Of a stretch of 64,000 nucleotides of DNA, positions 57,579-64,000 are shown piece after piece; position 1 is the stretch's first letter; each line of letters starts with the position of its first letter. Origin of the DNA: Mycoplana rhizolycopersici (GTDB lineage Bacteria > Pseudomonadota > Alphaproteobacteria > Rhizobiales > Rhizobiaceae); assembly GCF_013378445.1 (NCBI RefSeq), contig NZ_JABXYK010000011.1, positions 1 through 64,000 on the forward strand, written 5' to 3'. The translations under genes were made by a program, and so were the position numbers. A model generated the notes under the pieces. That model was not told where the DNA came from. It saw only the letters and a list, made by a program, of their open reading frames with translations, and did not search any database.

Positions 57579-60059
57579 CTAGCCGCCGGACGACAGCGGC
57601 CCGGCGTGGCAGGAATGGAGGTCGAAGGCATGGAAGGAAGGAGCCGTGCGGTCGGCAATCGGTTCCAATGGGGTGAAGACGAGCGCCTTCCGCTCGCCGG
57701 CGGTCAGGTCGAAGGCATTGTCGGACCAGCGCCCCGCGATGCCGGCCTCCACCATCACGTAGAGCGCCAGCCCGTGGGCAGCCGCTAACACATCGAAACT
57801 GCCATCGCTGCGCGGCGTTGCCTTCACGTTAAGCCCCGATGCCGTGAGGTCGAGGGTCTTGTAGGCCGCCTGTGCATGGTGGCCCTCGCCACGCATGCCG
57901 TTCGAGGCCTCGAAGCTCCAGAAGAGCAGCGTCCCTTCCGGCAGGTCGGCGGCATCGATCGACAACAGCATCTCGGCCCGTTCCGTCCCGCAGGCGCCGG
58001 CAACCTTTCGCAGAATACGGCGCTCCCCGGAAAGGCTGACGACATACGTCACGAGCGCAACCTCGACCGCCTCTGGCGTGTCGTTCACGACAGAGAGATC
58101 GATCCGCAGCCCGTCCTTAGAAGGGATGGCTGCGACCGCGACCGGCTGGAAGAACCGCCGCACCATGTAGTGCATCGCCTTCCAGCCACCGCCATGGTCG
58201 AGGCTCGACCAGGAGGCGACCGGCCAGGTGTCATTCAGCTGCCAGTAGAGGGTACCCATGCAATGGGGCTTGAGCGATCGCCAGTATTCGACGGCGGTGC
58301 GGATCGCGAGCCCCTGCTGGATCTGGCTGAGATAGACGAAGTTCGGAAAATCGCCGGGAAAGCGGAACGTGCGGAACATGGTGGCCGCGATCCGCTCGTT
58401 GCCGCCGACGTTCTTCTGGTGCCATTCCATCACCGGTGAGGCGATGTTCATGTCCTTTTCGTCCGCGAAGCGGCGGATCACCGGCATCGAGGTGTAGGAC
58501 TGGAAGCCGAACTCCGAGCAGAAACGCGGCCGGACGCTGCGATAATCCTCGAACGGCTTGTTCTCGTGCCAGACCGACCAGTAGTGCATGTCGCCGGAGC
58601 CGTCCGCATGCCAGGCGTCGCCAAAGTCGAGATAGCCCGACGCCGGGCTCGACGGCCACCAGATCGCACCGGGCGCCGCCCTCTTCATCGCAAGCTCGAT
58701 GGTCCGGTTCAGTCGGTCGTAGGAGACGAGGTAGCGGTCCCGGTCCTTACGCGAGACGTCGAACCACGTCAGCGCGCCGACGAGTTCGTTGTCGCCGCAC
58801 CACAGCACGATTGAGGGATGCGAAGCCAGTCGCCGTACCTGGTAGTCGACCTCGGCGGTGACGTTGTCGAGGAAATCGGGCGTCGAGGGATAGAGGTTGC
58901 AAGCGAACATGAAGTCCTGCCAGACCATCAGCCCCATTTCGTCGCAGAGATCGTAGAACCAGTCCGGCTCATAGAACCCGCCGCCCCAGACGCGGATCAT
59001 GTTCATGTTGGCGTCGGCCGCCGATTGCAGCAGGTCGCGCACGCCCTCCTGCGTCACCCGCGAGAACAGCGCATCGGCGGGGATCCAGTTGGCGCCGCGG
59101 CAGAAGATCTCGCGACCGTTGACACGGAGCGCGAAGCGGCTTCCGGCCTCGTCGTGGTCGGTGAGAAGCTCGACCTGCCGGAATCCGAGGGTGCGCGTCG
59201 CGGTTTCCGTCGGCGTCTCCACCGTCACCTGTGACACCGCCTGCACGCCATGGCCGGCCGGCCACCACAGCTGCGGCGTCTCGACATGGAAGAGATGCGT
59301 CAGCACTGTCTCGCCGGCATTGACGCCAATGTCGAGCCGCACGCGCTCGCCGTCGAGCGAGAAATGCACCGGCAGGATGCCCGGCTCCTCGGCGTGGAAG
59401 GTCGCGGTCACGTAGAGATCGACCGAACCGTCAGCGTGGTGGAACTGCCGGGTGGTGACGTGCTCGATCCGGGCGATCTCGAGCTTGCGCAGCACGAGCG
59501 GCGCATAGATGCCGAGCGGCGCGATGGCGAGGTTCCAGTCCCAGCCGAAATGGCACTGCGGCTTGCGCAGCATGTTGCCGTTGGGGATCGGTGAATTGCC
59601 TTCGTGCCAGGGCACGAAGAAGGGCTGCTCAGCCTGTCGCGCGCGACCTGCCGCGATCGCCGAATGGATGACGACGCGGATGGTGTTTTCGCCGACCTTG
59701 AGCGCCCCGGTCACGTCCGGCCGGTAGCGGCGGAAGCAGTTGTCCGTGTCCTGCACCAGAATGCCGTTCACGTAGACAGAGGCAACGGTGTCGATGCTGC
59801 CAATGTCGAGATACCAGCCCGCCTCCAGCATCTCCGGCTGAACGAGGAACGTCCGCTCCATCGCCCAGTCGGCCTCGGCGACCCAACGCACGGCAAGTTC
59901 GTTGCGACCGGCATAGGGGTCGGCGATGATCCCCGCTCCCAGGAGCGCCGAGTGCACATCACCGGGGACGGTCATGGGCGCAGCGTGGTCGCCCTCCAGC
60001 GTCGAAAGGCGCCAGGTGCCGGAAAGGTCGATGGATGTGATGTCCGGTCTTGCTGTCAT
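57579..60059 (-). CDS. Beta-mannosidase (GH2)
   Basis: This 826-residue GH2 enzyme has an N-terminal sugar-binding domain (TWRLSTLEGDHAAPMTVPGDVHSALL), immunoglobulin-like domains and a TIM barrel. The acid/base Glu is in WCGDNELVGAL near residue 420 and the nucleophile Glu in RFCSEFGFQSY near 530, as in the beta-mannosidase subgroup. PGDVHSALL and CGDNE are typical of that subgroup. It has no signal peptide, so it splits mannosides after uptake in the cytoplasm. It sits between the ABC transporter and the sugar oxidation genes. ATG 60059 is chosen because the binding domain begins there. Confidence 0.92.
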   Translation of the reverse strand: MTARPDITSIDLSGTWRLSTLEGDHAAPMTVPGDVHSALLGAGIIADPYAGRNELAVRWVAEADWAMERTFLVQPEMLEAGWYLDIGSIDTVASVYVNGILVQDTDNCFRRYRPDVTGALKVGENTIRVVIHSAIAAGRARQAEQPFFVPWHEGNSPIPNGNMLRKPQCHFGWDWNLAIAPLGIYAPLVLRKLEIARIEHVTTRQFHHADGSVDLYVTATFHAEEPGILPVHFSLDGERVRLDIGVNAGETVLTHLFHVETPQLWWPAGHGVQAVSQVTVETPTETATRTLGFRQVELLTDHDEAGSRFALRVNGREIFCRGANWIPADALFSRVTQEGVRDLLQSAADANMNMIRVWGGGFYEPDWFYDLCDEMGLMVWQDFMFACNLYPSTPDFLDNVTAEVDYQVRRLASHPSIVLWCGDNELVGALTWFDVSRKDRDRYLVSYDRLNRTIELAMKRAAPGAIWWPSSPASGYLDFGDAWHADGSGDMHYWSVWHENKPFEDYRSVRPRFCSEFGFQSYTSMPVIRRFADEKDMNIASPVMEWHQKNVGGNERIAATMFRTFRFPGDFPNFVYLSQIQQGLAIRTAVEYWRSLKPHCMGTLYWQLNDTWPVASWSSLDHGGGWKAMHYMVRRFFQPVAVAAIPSKDGLRIDLSVVNDTPEAVEVALVTYVVSLSGERRILRKVAGACGTERAEMLLSIDAADLPEGTLLFWSFEASNGMRGEGHHAQAAYKTLDLTASGLNVKATPRSDGSFDVLAAAHGLALYVMVEAGIAGRWSDNAFDLTAGERKALVFTPLEPIADRTAPSFHAFDLHSCHAGPLSSGG

Positions 60060-60169
60060 TCTCTTGGTCTCGCCGTCTTGATTTCTTGAGGATTGCGCCA
60101 CTGCCCCTAGCCCTGCCCAGCAGGTGGGAGAGCAATCGCACCTCAGGGGCCATCGCTCGGTGAAAAAGC

Positions 60170-60290
60170 CCCTCCCCACCCTCCCCACAAGGGGAGGGCT
60201 TAACCGGCCGCCCCGTCAACGCCCGCTTTTGGCAACCGGCAGCGGGAAGGTTTCTCCCCCTTGTGGGGGAGATGGCCGGCAGGCCAGAGG
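60170..60290. repeat. Pair of RIME-like palindromes in opposite orientation
   Basis: Two hairpins lie 54 bases apart. CCCTCCCC/GGGGAGGG (60179-60198) has loop ACAA and TCTCCCCC/GGGGGAGA (60253-60272) has loop TTGT, the reverse complement. The second is thus an inverted copy of the first. Such short GC-rich intergenic palindromes are common in Rhizobiaceae. The pair lies between the beta-mannosidase and transporter ATPase genes and could affect mRNA stability. Confidence 0.7.
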
Positions 60291-60308
60291 GGGGCTTCCG
60301 GCCACCCC

Positions 60309-61400
60309 TCAGATCCGCTCCTCCGTCTCCGCGTCGAACAGCGAGGCGAGCGTCATATCGAACGACAGTCGCACCGTCGTGCCCGGGCTGAAGCGCCGCG
60401 ATCCGGCGGTGCGCACGGCCATGGTGTGGCCGGCATGCTTGAGCCAGAGCAGATTGTCCGCCCCCATCGGCTCCTCGATGTCGACGACGGCCTTGTGCAC
60501 CTCGCCCGATGCACCAGCCGGCTCGTCCACCTTCACATGCTCCGGACGGACGCCGAGCACCACCTTTCGGCCCGGCGCCAGCACCTCGCCGGCATTGTAC
60601 CCATCGAGCGAGAAGCTTACGCCCTCGGTAACGAATACCGGTCTGCCGCCAGCTCCCAGAGCGATCTCGCCCTTCAAGAAATTCATCGACGGCGAGCCGA
60701 TGAAGCCGGCGACGAACATGTTCCTCGGCGCGTTGTAGATCGTGTTCGGATCGGCAAGCTGCTGGATCACTCCGCCCTTCATGATGGCGATCCGGTCGGC
60801 GAGCGTCAGCGCCTCGATCTGGTCGTGCGTCACATAGATCATGGTGTTCTTCAGCGACTGGTGCAGCCGCTTGATCTCCACCCGAAGCTCCGAGCGCAGC
60901 TTGGCGTCGAGGTTGGACAGAGGCTCGTCGAACAGGAAGACGTCGACGTCGCGGACCAGCGCCCGGCCGATTGCCACGCGCTGGCGCTGGCCGCCGGAAA
61001 GCTCAGACGGTTTTCGTTTCAGAAGCGGCCCGATCTGCAGGATCTCGGCGGCGCGCGCCACCCGCTTGTCGATCTCGCCCTTTGGCATCTTCGCCACCTT
61101 CAGGCCGAAGGACAGGTTCTTCTCCACCGTCATCTGCGGATAGAGCGCATAGGACTGGAACACCATGCCGATGCCCCGGTCCTTCGGCTCGTCCCAGGTG
61201 ACGTTGCGGCCGTTGATGAAGATCTGCCCGTCGGTGATGTCGAGCAGTCCGGCGATGCAGTTGAGCAAGGTCGACTTGCCGCAGCCGGACGAGCCGAGCA
61301 GCACGAGGAACTCGCCCTCCTGGATGTCGAGGTTCAACTGGTCGAGGACGGTGACCTGGCCGAAGCTGAGGCGGAGGTCTTTGACGGAAACGCTGGTCAT
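60309..61400 (-). CDS. ABC transporter ATP-binding protein (UgpC/MalK type)
   Basis: This 363-residue ATPase of CUT1 sugar importers has Walker A GSSGCGKST, the signature LSGGQRQRVAIGRALV, Walker B VFLFDEPLSNLDA and the switch His in VTHDQ. A C-terminal regulatory TOBE-like domain of about 120 residues follows (GVRPEHVKVDEPAG). It powers uptake of the sugar bound by the upstream binding protein. It starts 4 bases after the MalG-type permease. Confidence 0.95.
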   Translation of the reverse strand: MTSVSVKDLRLSFGQVTVLDQLNLDIQEGEFLVLLGSSGCGKSTLLNCIAGLLDITDGQIFINGRNVTWDEPKDRGIGMVFQSYALYPQMTVEKNLSFGLKVAKMPKGEIDKRVARAAEILQIGPLLKRKPSELSGGQRQRVAIGRALVRDVDVFLFDEPLSNLDAKLRSELRVEIKRLHQSLKNTMIYVTHDQIEALTLADRIAIMKGGVIQQLADPNTIYNAPRNMFVAGFIGSPSMNFLKGEIALGAGGRPVFVTEGVSFSLDGYNAGEVLAPGRKVVLGVRPEHVKVDEPAGASGEVHKAVVDIEEPMGADNLLWLKHAGHTMAVRTAGSRRFSPGTTVRLSFDMTLASLFDAETEERI

Positions 61401-61404
61401 GCGC

Positions 61405-62346
61405 TTAGCCTTTCACGGCGCCGGCGGCGATGCCGCGGACGAACAGCCGGCCGGAGACGAAGTAGACGAGGAGCGGCACGGCCCCCGTCAGGATCGTTGC
61501 GGCCATGTTGACGTTGTATTCCTTCACCCCCTGGACGGAGTTGACGATGTTGTTGAGCTGCACCGTCATCGGGTAGTATTCGGGCCGCGTGAACACGACG
61601 CCGAACAGGAAGTCGTTCCAGATGCCGGTGACCTGCAGGATCATCGCCACCACGAAGATCGGCAGCGACATCGGCACCATGATCTTGAAGTAGATGCCCC
61701 AGAAGCCGGCGCCATCGACGCGCGCAGCCTTGAACAGTTCCTCCGGCAGCCCGGCGAAATAGTTGCGGAAGAGCAGCGTCAGGATCGGCATGCCGAAGAT
61801 CGTGTGCACAATGACGAGGCCGGACAGCGAGCCGTAGAGGCCGATCTCGCGAAGCACGATCACAATCGGGTAGAGCATCACCTGGTAGGGAATGAAGGCC
61901 CCGACGATCAGGATCGTGAAGAAGATGTCGGCGCCCTTGAAGCGCCAGTTCGACAGGGCGTAGCCGTTGATCGAGGCGATCGCGATCGAGATGATCGTCG
62001 AGGGCACGGTGATCATCACGGAATTCCAGAAGCCGCGCGACAGCCCGTCGCAGTTCAGCCCCGTGCAGGCGCTCGACCACGCCTTCACCCACGGCTCGAA
62101 GGTGATTTCCAGCGGCGGGGCGAAGATGTTGCCGAGCCGGATCTCCGGCATGCCCTTCAGCGAGGTCACGATCATCACGTAGAGCGGCAAGAGATAGTAG
62201 GCGGCGGCTACGAACAACGTGCCGTAGACGACGATGGTGCGCGTCGACAGCAGGCGGCGCGGCCTTGCGCCTCTCGGCCCGGCCTCCCAGCTCGCAGGGA
62301 CTTCCGCCAGGTGGGCGGTCTTCTTCAGATGGCCACGATCAGACAC
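61405..62346 (-). CDS. Carbohydrate ABC transporter permease (MalG-type)
   Basis: This 313-residue CUT1 permease has six membrane segments and the EAA coupling loop, seen as ELFKAARVDGAGFWGIYFKIMVPM. It pairs with the upstream permease to form the membrane channel, and overlaps its end by 8 bases. The N-terminal 30 residues are a basic tail in the cytoplasm. Confidence 0.94.
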   Translation of the reverse strand: MSDRGHLKKTAHLAEVPASWEAGPRGARPRRLLSTRTIVVYGTLFVAAAYYLLPLYVMIVTSLKGMPEIRLGNIFAPPLEITFEPWVKAWSSACTGLNCDGLSRGFWNSVMITVPSTIISIAIASINGYALSNWRFKGADIFFTILIVGAFIPYQVMLYPIVIVLREIGLYGSLSGLVIVHTIFGMPILTLLFRNYFAGLPEELFKAARVDGAGFWGIYFKIMVPMSLPIFVVAMILQVTGIWNDFLFGVVFTRPEYYPMTVQLNNIVNSVQGVKEYNVNMAATILTGAVPLLVYFVSGRLFVRGIAAGAVKG

Positions 62347-63244
62347 GCTTGCGCCCTCCCCCGAATTCCAGATAGGCCCAGGGCACGATGATGATCGCGA
62401 CCGTGATCAGCATCATGGTGGAGGCGGCGAACCCCTGGCCGAGGTTCTGCGCCTGGAACATGTAGTCGTAGACGTATTTCGCCGGCACCTCCGAGGCGAT
62501 GCCCGGCCCGCCGCTGGTCTGGGCGACGACAAGGTCGTAGACGCGCACGATGCCGCTGGCGATGATGACAAGCGTTGTGACGAACACCGGCCGCATCATC
62601 GGGATGACGACGAAGAGATAGGTCTTCCACATCGGGATCCCGTCCACCCGCGAAGCCTTCCAGATGTCCTCGTCGATGCCGCGCAGGCCTGCCAGCATCA
62701 GGCACATGACGAGCCCCGTGCCCTGCCAGAGGGCCGCGATCAGGATGCCGTAGATGACGATGCTGGAATTATAGAGCGGATCGAATTCGAAGCCGGCCCA
62801 GCCCATCGCCCGCACCACCGACTGGATACCGTGCTCCGGGTTGAGCAACCATTGCCAGACAAGCCCGGTGACGATGAAGGAGAGCGCGAAGGGATAAAGG
62901 AAGATCGTCCGGAACGTGTTCTCGAAGCGGATCTTCTGGTCCATCAGGGCTGCGAGCACGAAGCCGATCACCATGCTGAAGATCAGCGAGAAAATGCCGT
63001 AGATCGCCAGGTTCTCGATCGAGACCAGCCAGCGCGGCGCCGACCAGAGGCGCTCGTACTGGTCGAGGCCGACGAATTTCAGCCGCGGCAGCAATTTGGA
63101 ACTGGTGAACGAATAGATCACCGTCCAAAGCGTGCCGCCGAGAAAGATCACGACGGCGGTGAGCATCATTGGAACGGATGCGATCTTGGCGCTGAGGTTG
63201 CGCGTGAGACGGCTCGGCCGCCCGGCGCGCGCATTGCTCGACAT
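62339..63244 (-). CDS. Carbohydrate ABC transporter permease (MalF-type)
   Basis: This 301-residue CUT1 permease has six membrane segments and an EAA-type loop near DEDIWKASRVDGIPMWKTYLFVVIPM. It is the first permease after the binding protein gene and overlaps the next permease by 8 bases. The substrate is inferred to be a mannoside because of the neighbouring beta-mannosidase. Confidence 0.94.
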   Translation of the reverse strand: MSSNARAGRPSRLTRNLSAKIASVPMMLTAVVIFLGGTLWTVIYSFTSSKLLPRLKFVGLDQYERLWSAPRWLVSIENLAIYGIFSLIFSMVIGFVLAALMDQKIRFENTFRTIFLYPFALSFIVTGLVWQWLLNPEHGIQSVVRAMGWAGFEFDPLYNSSIVIYGILIAALWQGTGLVMCLMLAGLRGIDEDIWKASRVDGIPMWKTYLFVVIPMMRPVFVTTLVIIASGIVRVYDLVVAQTSGGPGIASEVPAKYVYDYMFQAQNLGQGFAASTMMLITVAIIIVPWAYLEFGGGRKRV

Positions 63245-63305
63245 GGGTTCTCCTCCCCCTGCTGTCGTCTCCGCTGAAAGGGCTTCCGGCGGAAGCCACC
63301 CCGAA

Positions 63306-63338
63306 CCGCCGGCTCCGTCCGGAGACCGGAGCCGGCGG
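63306..63338 (-). promoter_or_regulatory. Intercistronic stem-loop after the binding protein gene
   Basis: CCGCCGGCTCCG at 63306-63317 pairs perfectly with CGGAGCCGGCGG at 63327-63338. It lies 20 bases after the binding protein stop and 61 before the permease start, and no T run follows. Such hairpins protect the upstream message and keep binding protein in excess over membrane subunits. Confidence 0.7.
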
Positions 63339-63358
63339 CATCATCGCAGATGCACCGA

Positions 63359-64000
63359 TCACTCGGCCGTTGCGATGATCTGGACGAAGCGCTTCTGCGC
63401 ATCTTCCGGGGTCATCGAGGGATTGGCGAAGAATTCGGAGAACAGGTCCTCCTTCTGCTTCTGGCTGTCGGCCGAGAGCAGCTGGTCCGTCCACTGGACG
63501 ACATTGCCCTTGGCCAGGATGTCGAGACCCTTCTTCATGCAGTCATTGGCGGCCGCAAGATCGACGTCACCGCGCACCGGCACCGAACCCTTCTTCAGGT
63601 TGAAGGCGACCTGCACTTTCGGGTCGACGAGCGTCTCGGCCAGCGCGTCCTGCGCCCTGGACTTCTCCTCGTCCTCGAGCAGCGGAAAATAGAAGGCATC
63701 GCCGCCGGTCGCGATCACCTCGTTGACGCCGAGCCCCGGCAGGCAGCTGTAGTCCTCGCCCGCCTTGAGGCCCGCCAGCTGGAACTCGCCCTGCGCCCAG
63801 TCGCCCATGATCTGGCCGCCGGCCTTGCCGGTGATGACCATGTTGGTGGCCTGGTTCCAATCCTGGACGTTCGTCCCCTTCGACATCCGCCGCGCATCGT
63901 CGGCAGCCTTGAAGACCTTGGCCATATCGGGACCGGCCGCAGCTTCCGTGTCCTTGTCGCCAAACACCTTGAGGAAGGTGTCCTTGCCGGCAAGCGAAAG
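63359..64000 (-). CDS. Extracellular sugar-binding protein of ABC transporter (partial)
   Basis: This frame is open to the window edge, so only the C-terminal 213 residues are present. They show the second lobe of a CUT1 solute-binding protein: TNMVITGKAGGQIMGDWAQGEFQLAG, then VIATGGDAFYFPL, and a C-terminal MTPEDAQKRFVQIIATAE. It would bind the sugar in the periplasm. It is the first visible gene of the mannoside operon, with its start beyond position 64000. The frame reads on through the last 11 codons (LSLAGKDTFLK), so an internal GTG at 63967 is not the start. Confidence 0.9.
   Translation of the reverse strand, partial: LSLAGKDTFLKVFGDKDTEAAAGPDMAKVFKAADDARRMSKGTNVQDWNQATNMVITGKAGGQIMGDWAQGEFQLAGLKAGEDYSCLPGLGVNEVIATGGDAFYFPLLEDEEKSRAQDALAETLVDPKVQVAFNLKKGSVPVRGDVDLAAANDCMKKGLDILAKGNVVQWTDQLLSADSQKQKEDLFSEFFANPSMTPEDAQKRFVQIIATAE

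Overview
This window is chromosomal DNA from an alphaproteobacterium of the order Hyphomicrobiales (Rhizobiales), most likely family Rhizobiaceae (Rhizobium, Sinorhizobium/Ensifer or Agrobacterium relatives). This rests on recognised protein families and gene order, not on a database search. The pointers are the icd / alaS / recA neighbourhood, a mannosylfructose pair (mfpsA-mfppB), CckA, a giant growth-pole-ring protein (GPR/RgsE), a recA operator of the rhizobial TTG-N11-CAA / GAAC-N7-GAAC kind, GC-rich codon use, and short intergenic palindromes resembling rhizobial RIME elements. I see no tRNA, rRNA, phage, insertion sequence or CRISPR array. Gene density is high, and most of the window reads as core chromosome.

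Layout. 0-16 kb: the 3' end of icd, the mannosylfructose osmolyte operon, a membrane diguanylate cyclase, alaS, recA with its SOS operator, a pseudouridine degradation pair (psuK-psuG), a VOC protein, the cell-cycle kinase cckA, a FliO-like membrane protein and dksA. 16-24 kb: a SixA-like phosphatase, ycjX-ycjF, a secreted protein, the folate operon folP-folB-folK, a DUF922 protein, a candidate small RNA, and a ferredoxin with an unusual FAD-only reductase-like partner followed by a lone Hpt protein. 24.7-30.8 kb: the 2002-residue GPR protein with a tandem repeat. 31-36 kb: a four-gene Mla-type lipid transport operon. 36-46 kb: dipeptide epimerase, MFS transporter, an LpxH-like phosphoesterase, malic enzyme, a TerC/CBS/CorC protein, a PhyH dioxygenase and a DUF2865 protein. 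46-54 kb: bluB under a cobalamin riboswitch, a CHASE4-like diguanylate cyclase, a TolB-like propeller, nadE, an LTA-synthase-like transferase and an RcnB-like protein. 54-64 kb: a minus-strand sugar operon with a CUT1 ABC transporter (binding protein cut by the window end), a GH2 beta-mannosidase, a sugar isomerase/epimerase, a Gfo/Idh/MocA dehydrogenase and an aldo/keto reductase.

How the genes work together. Several genes concern envelope and polar growth: GPR, CckA, the Mla operon, the LTA-synthase-like transferase and the dipeptide epimerase. Others are nutrient modules with clear logic: pseudouridine salvage, B12 lower-ligand synthesis under B12 control, folate synthesis, NAD synthesis and beta-mannoside uptake and breakdown.

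The most unusual items are a candidate anti-Shine-Dalgarno small RNA at about 22.38-22.53 kb, a ferredoxin reductase homologue that has lost its whole NAD(P)H-binding domain, the 132-bp tandem repeat inside GPR, and a 49-bp tail-to-tail coding overlap of the dipeptide epimerase and an MFS gene.
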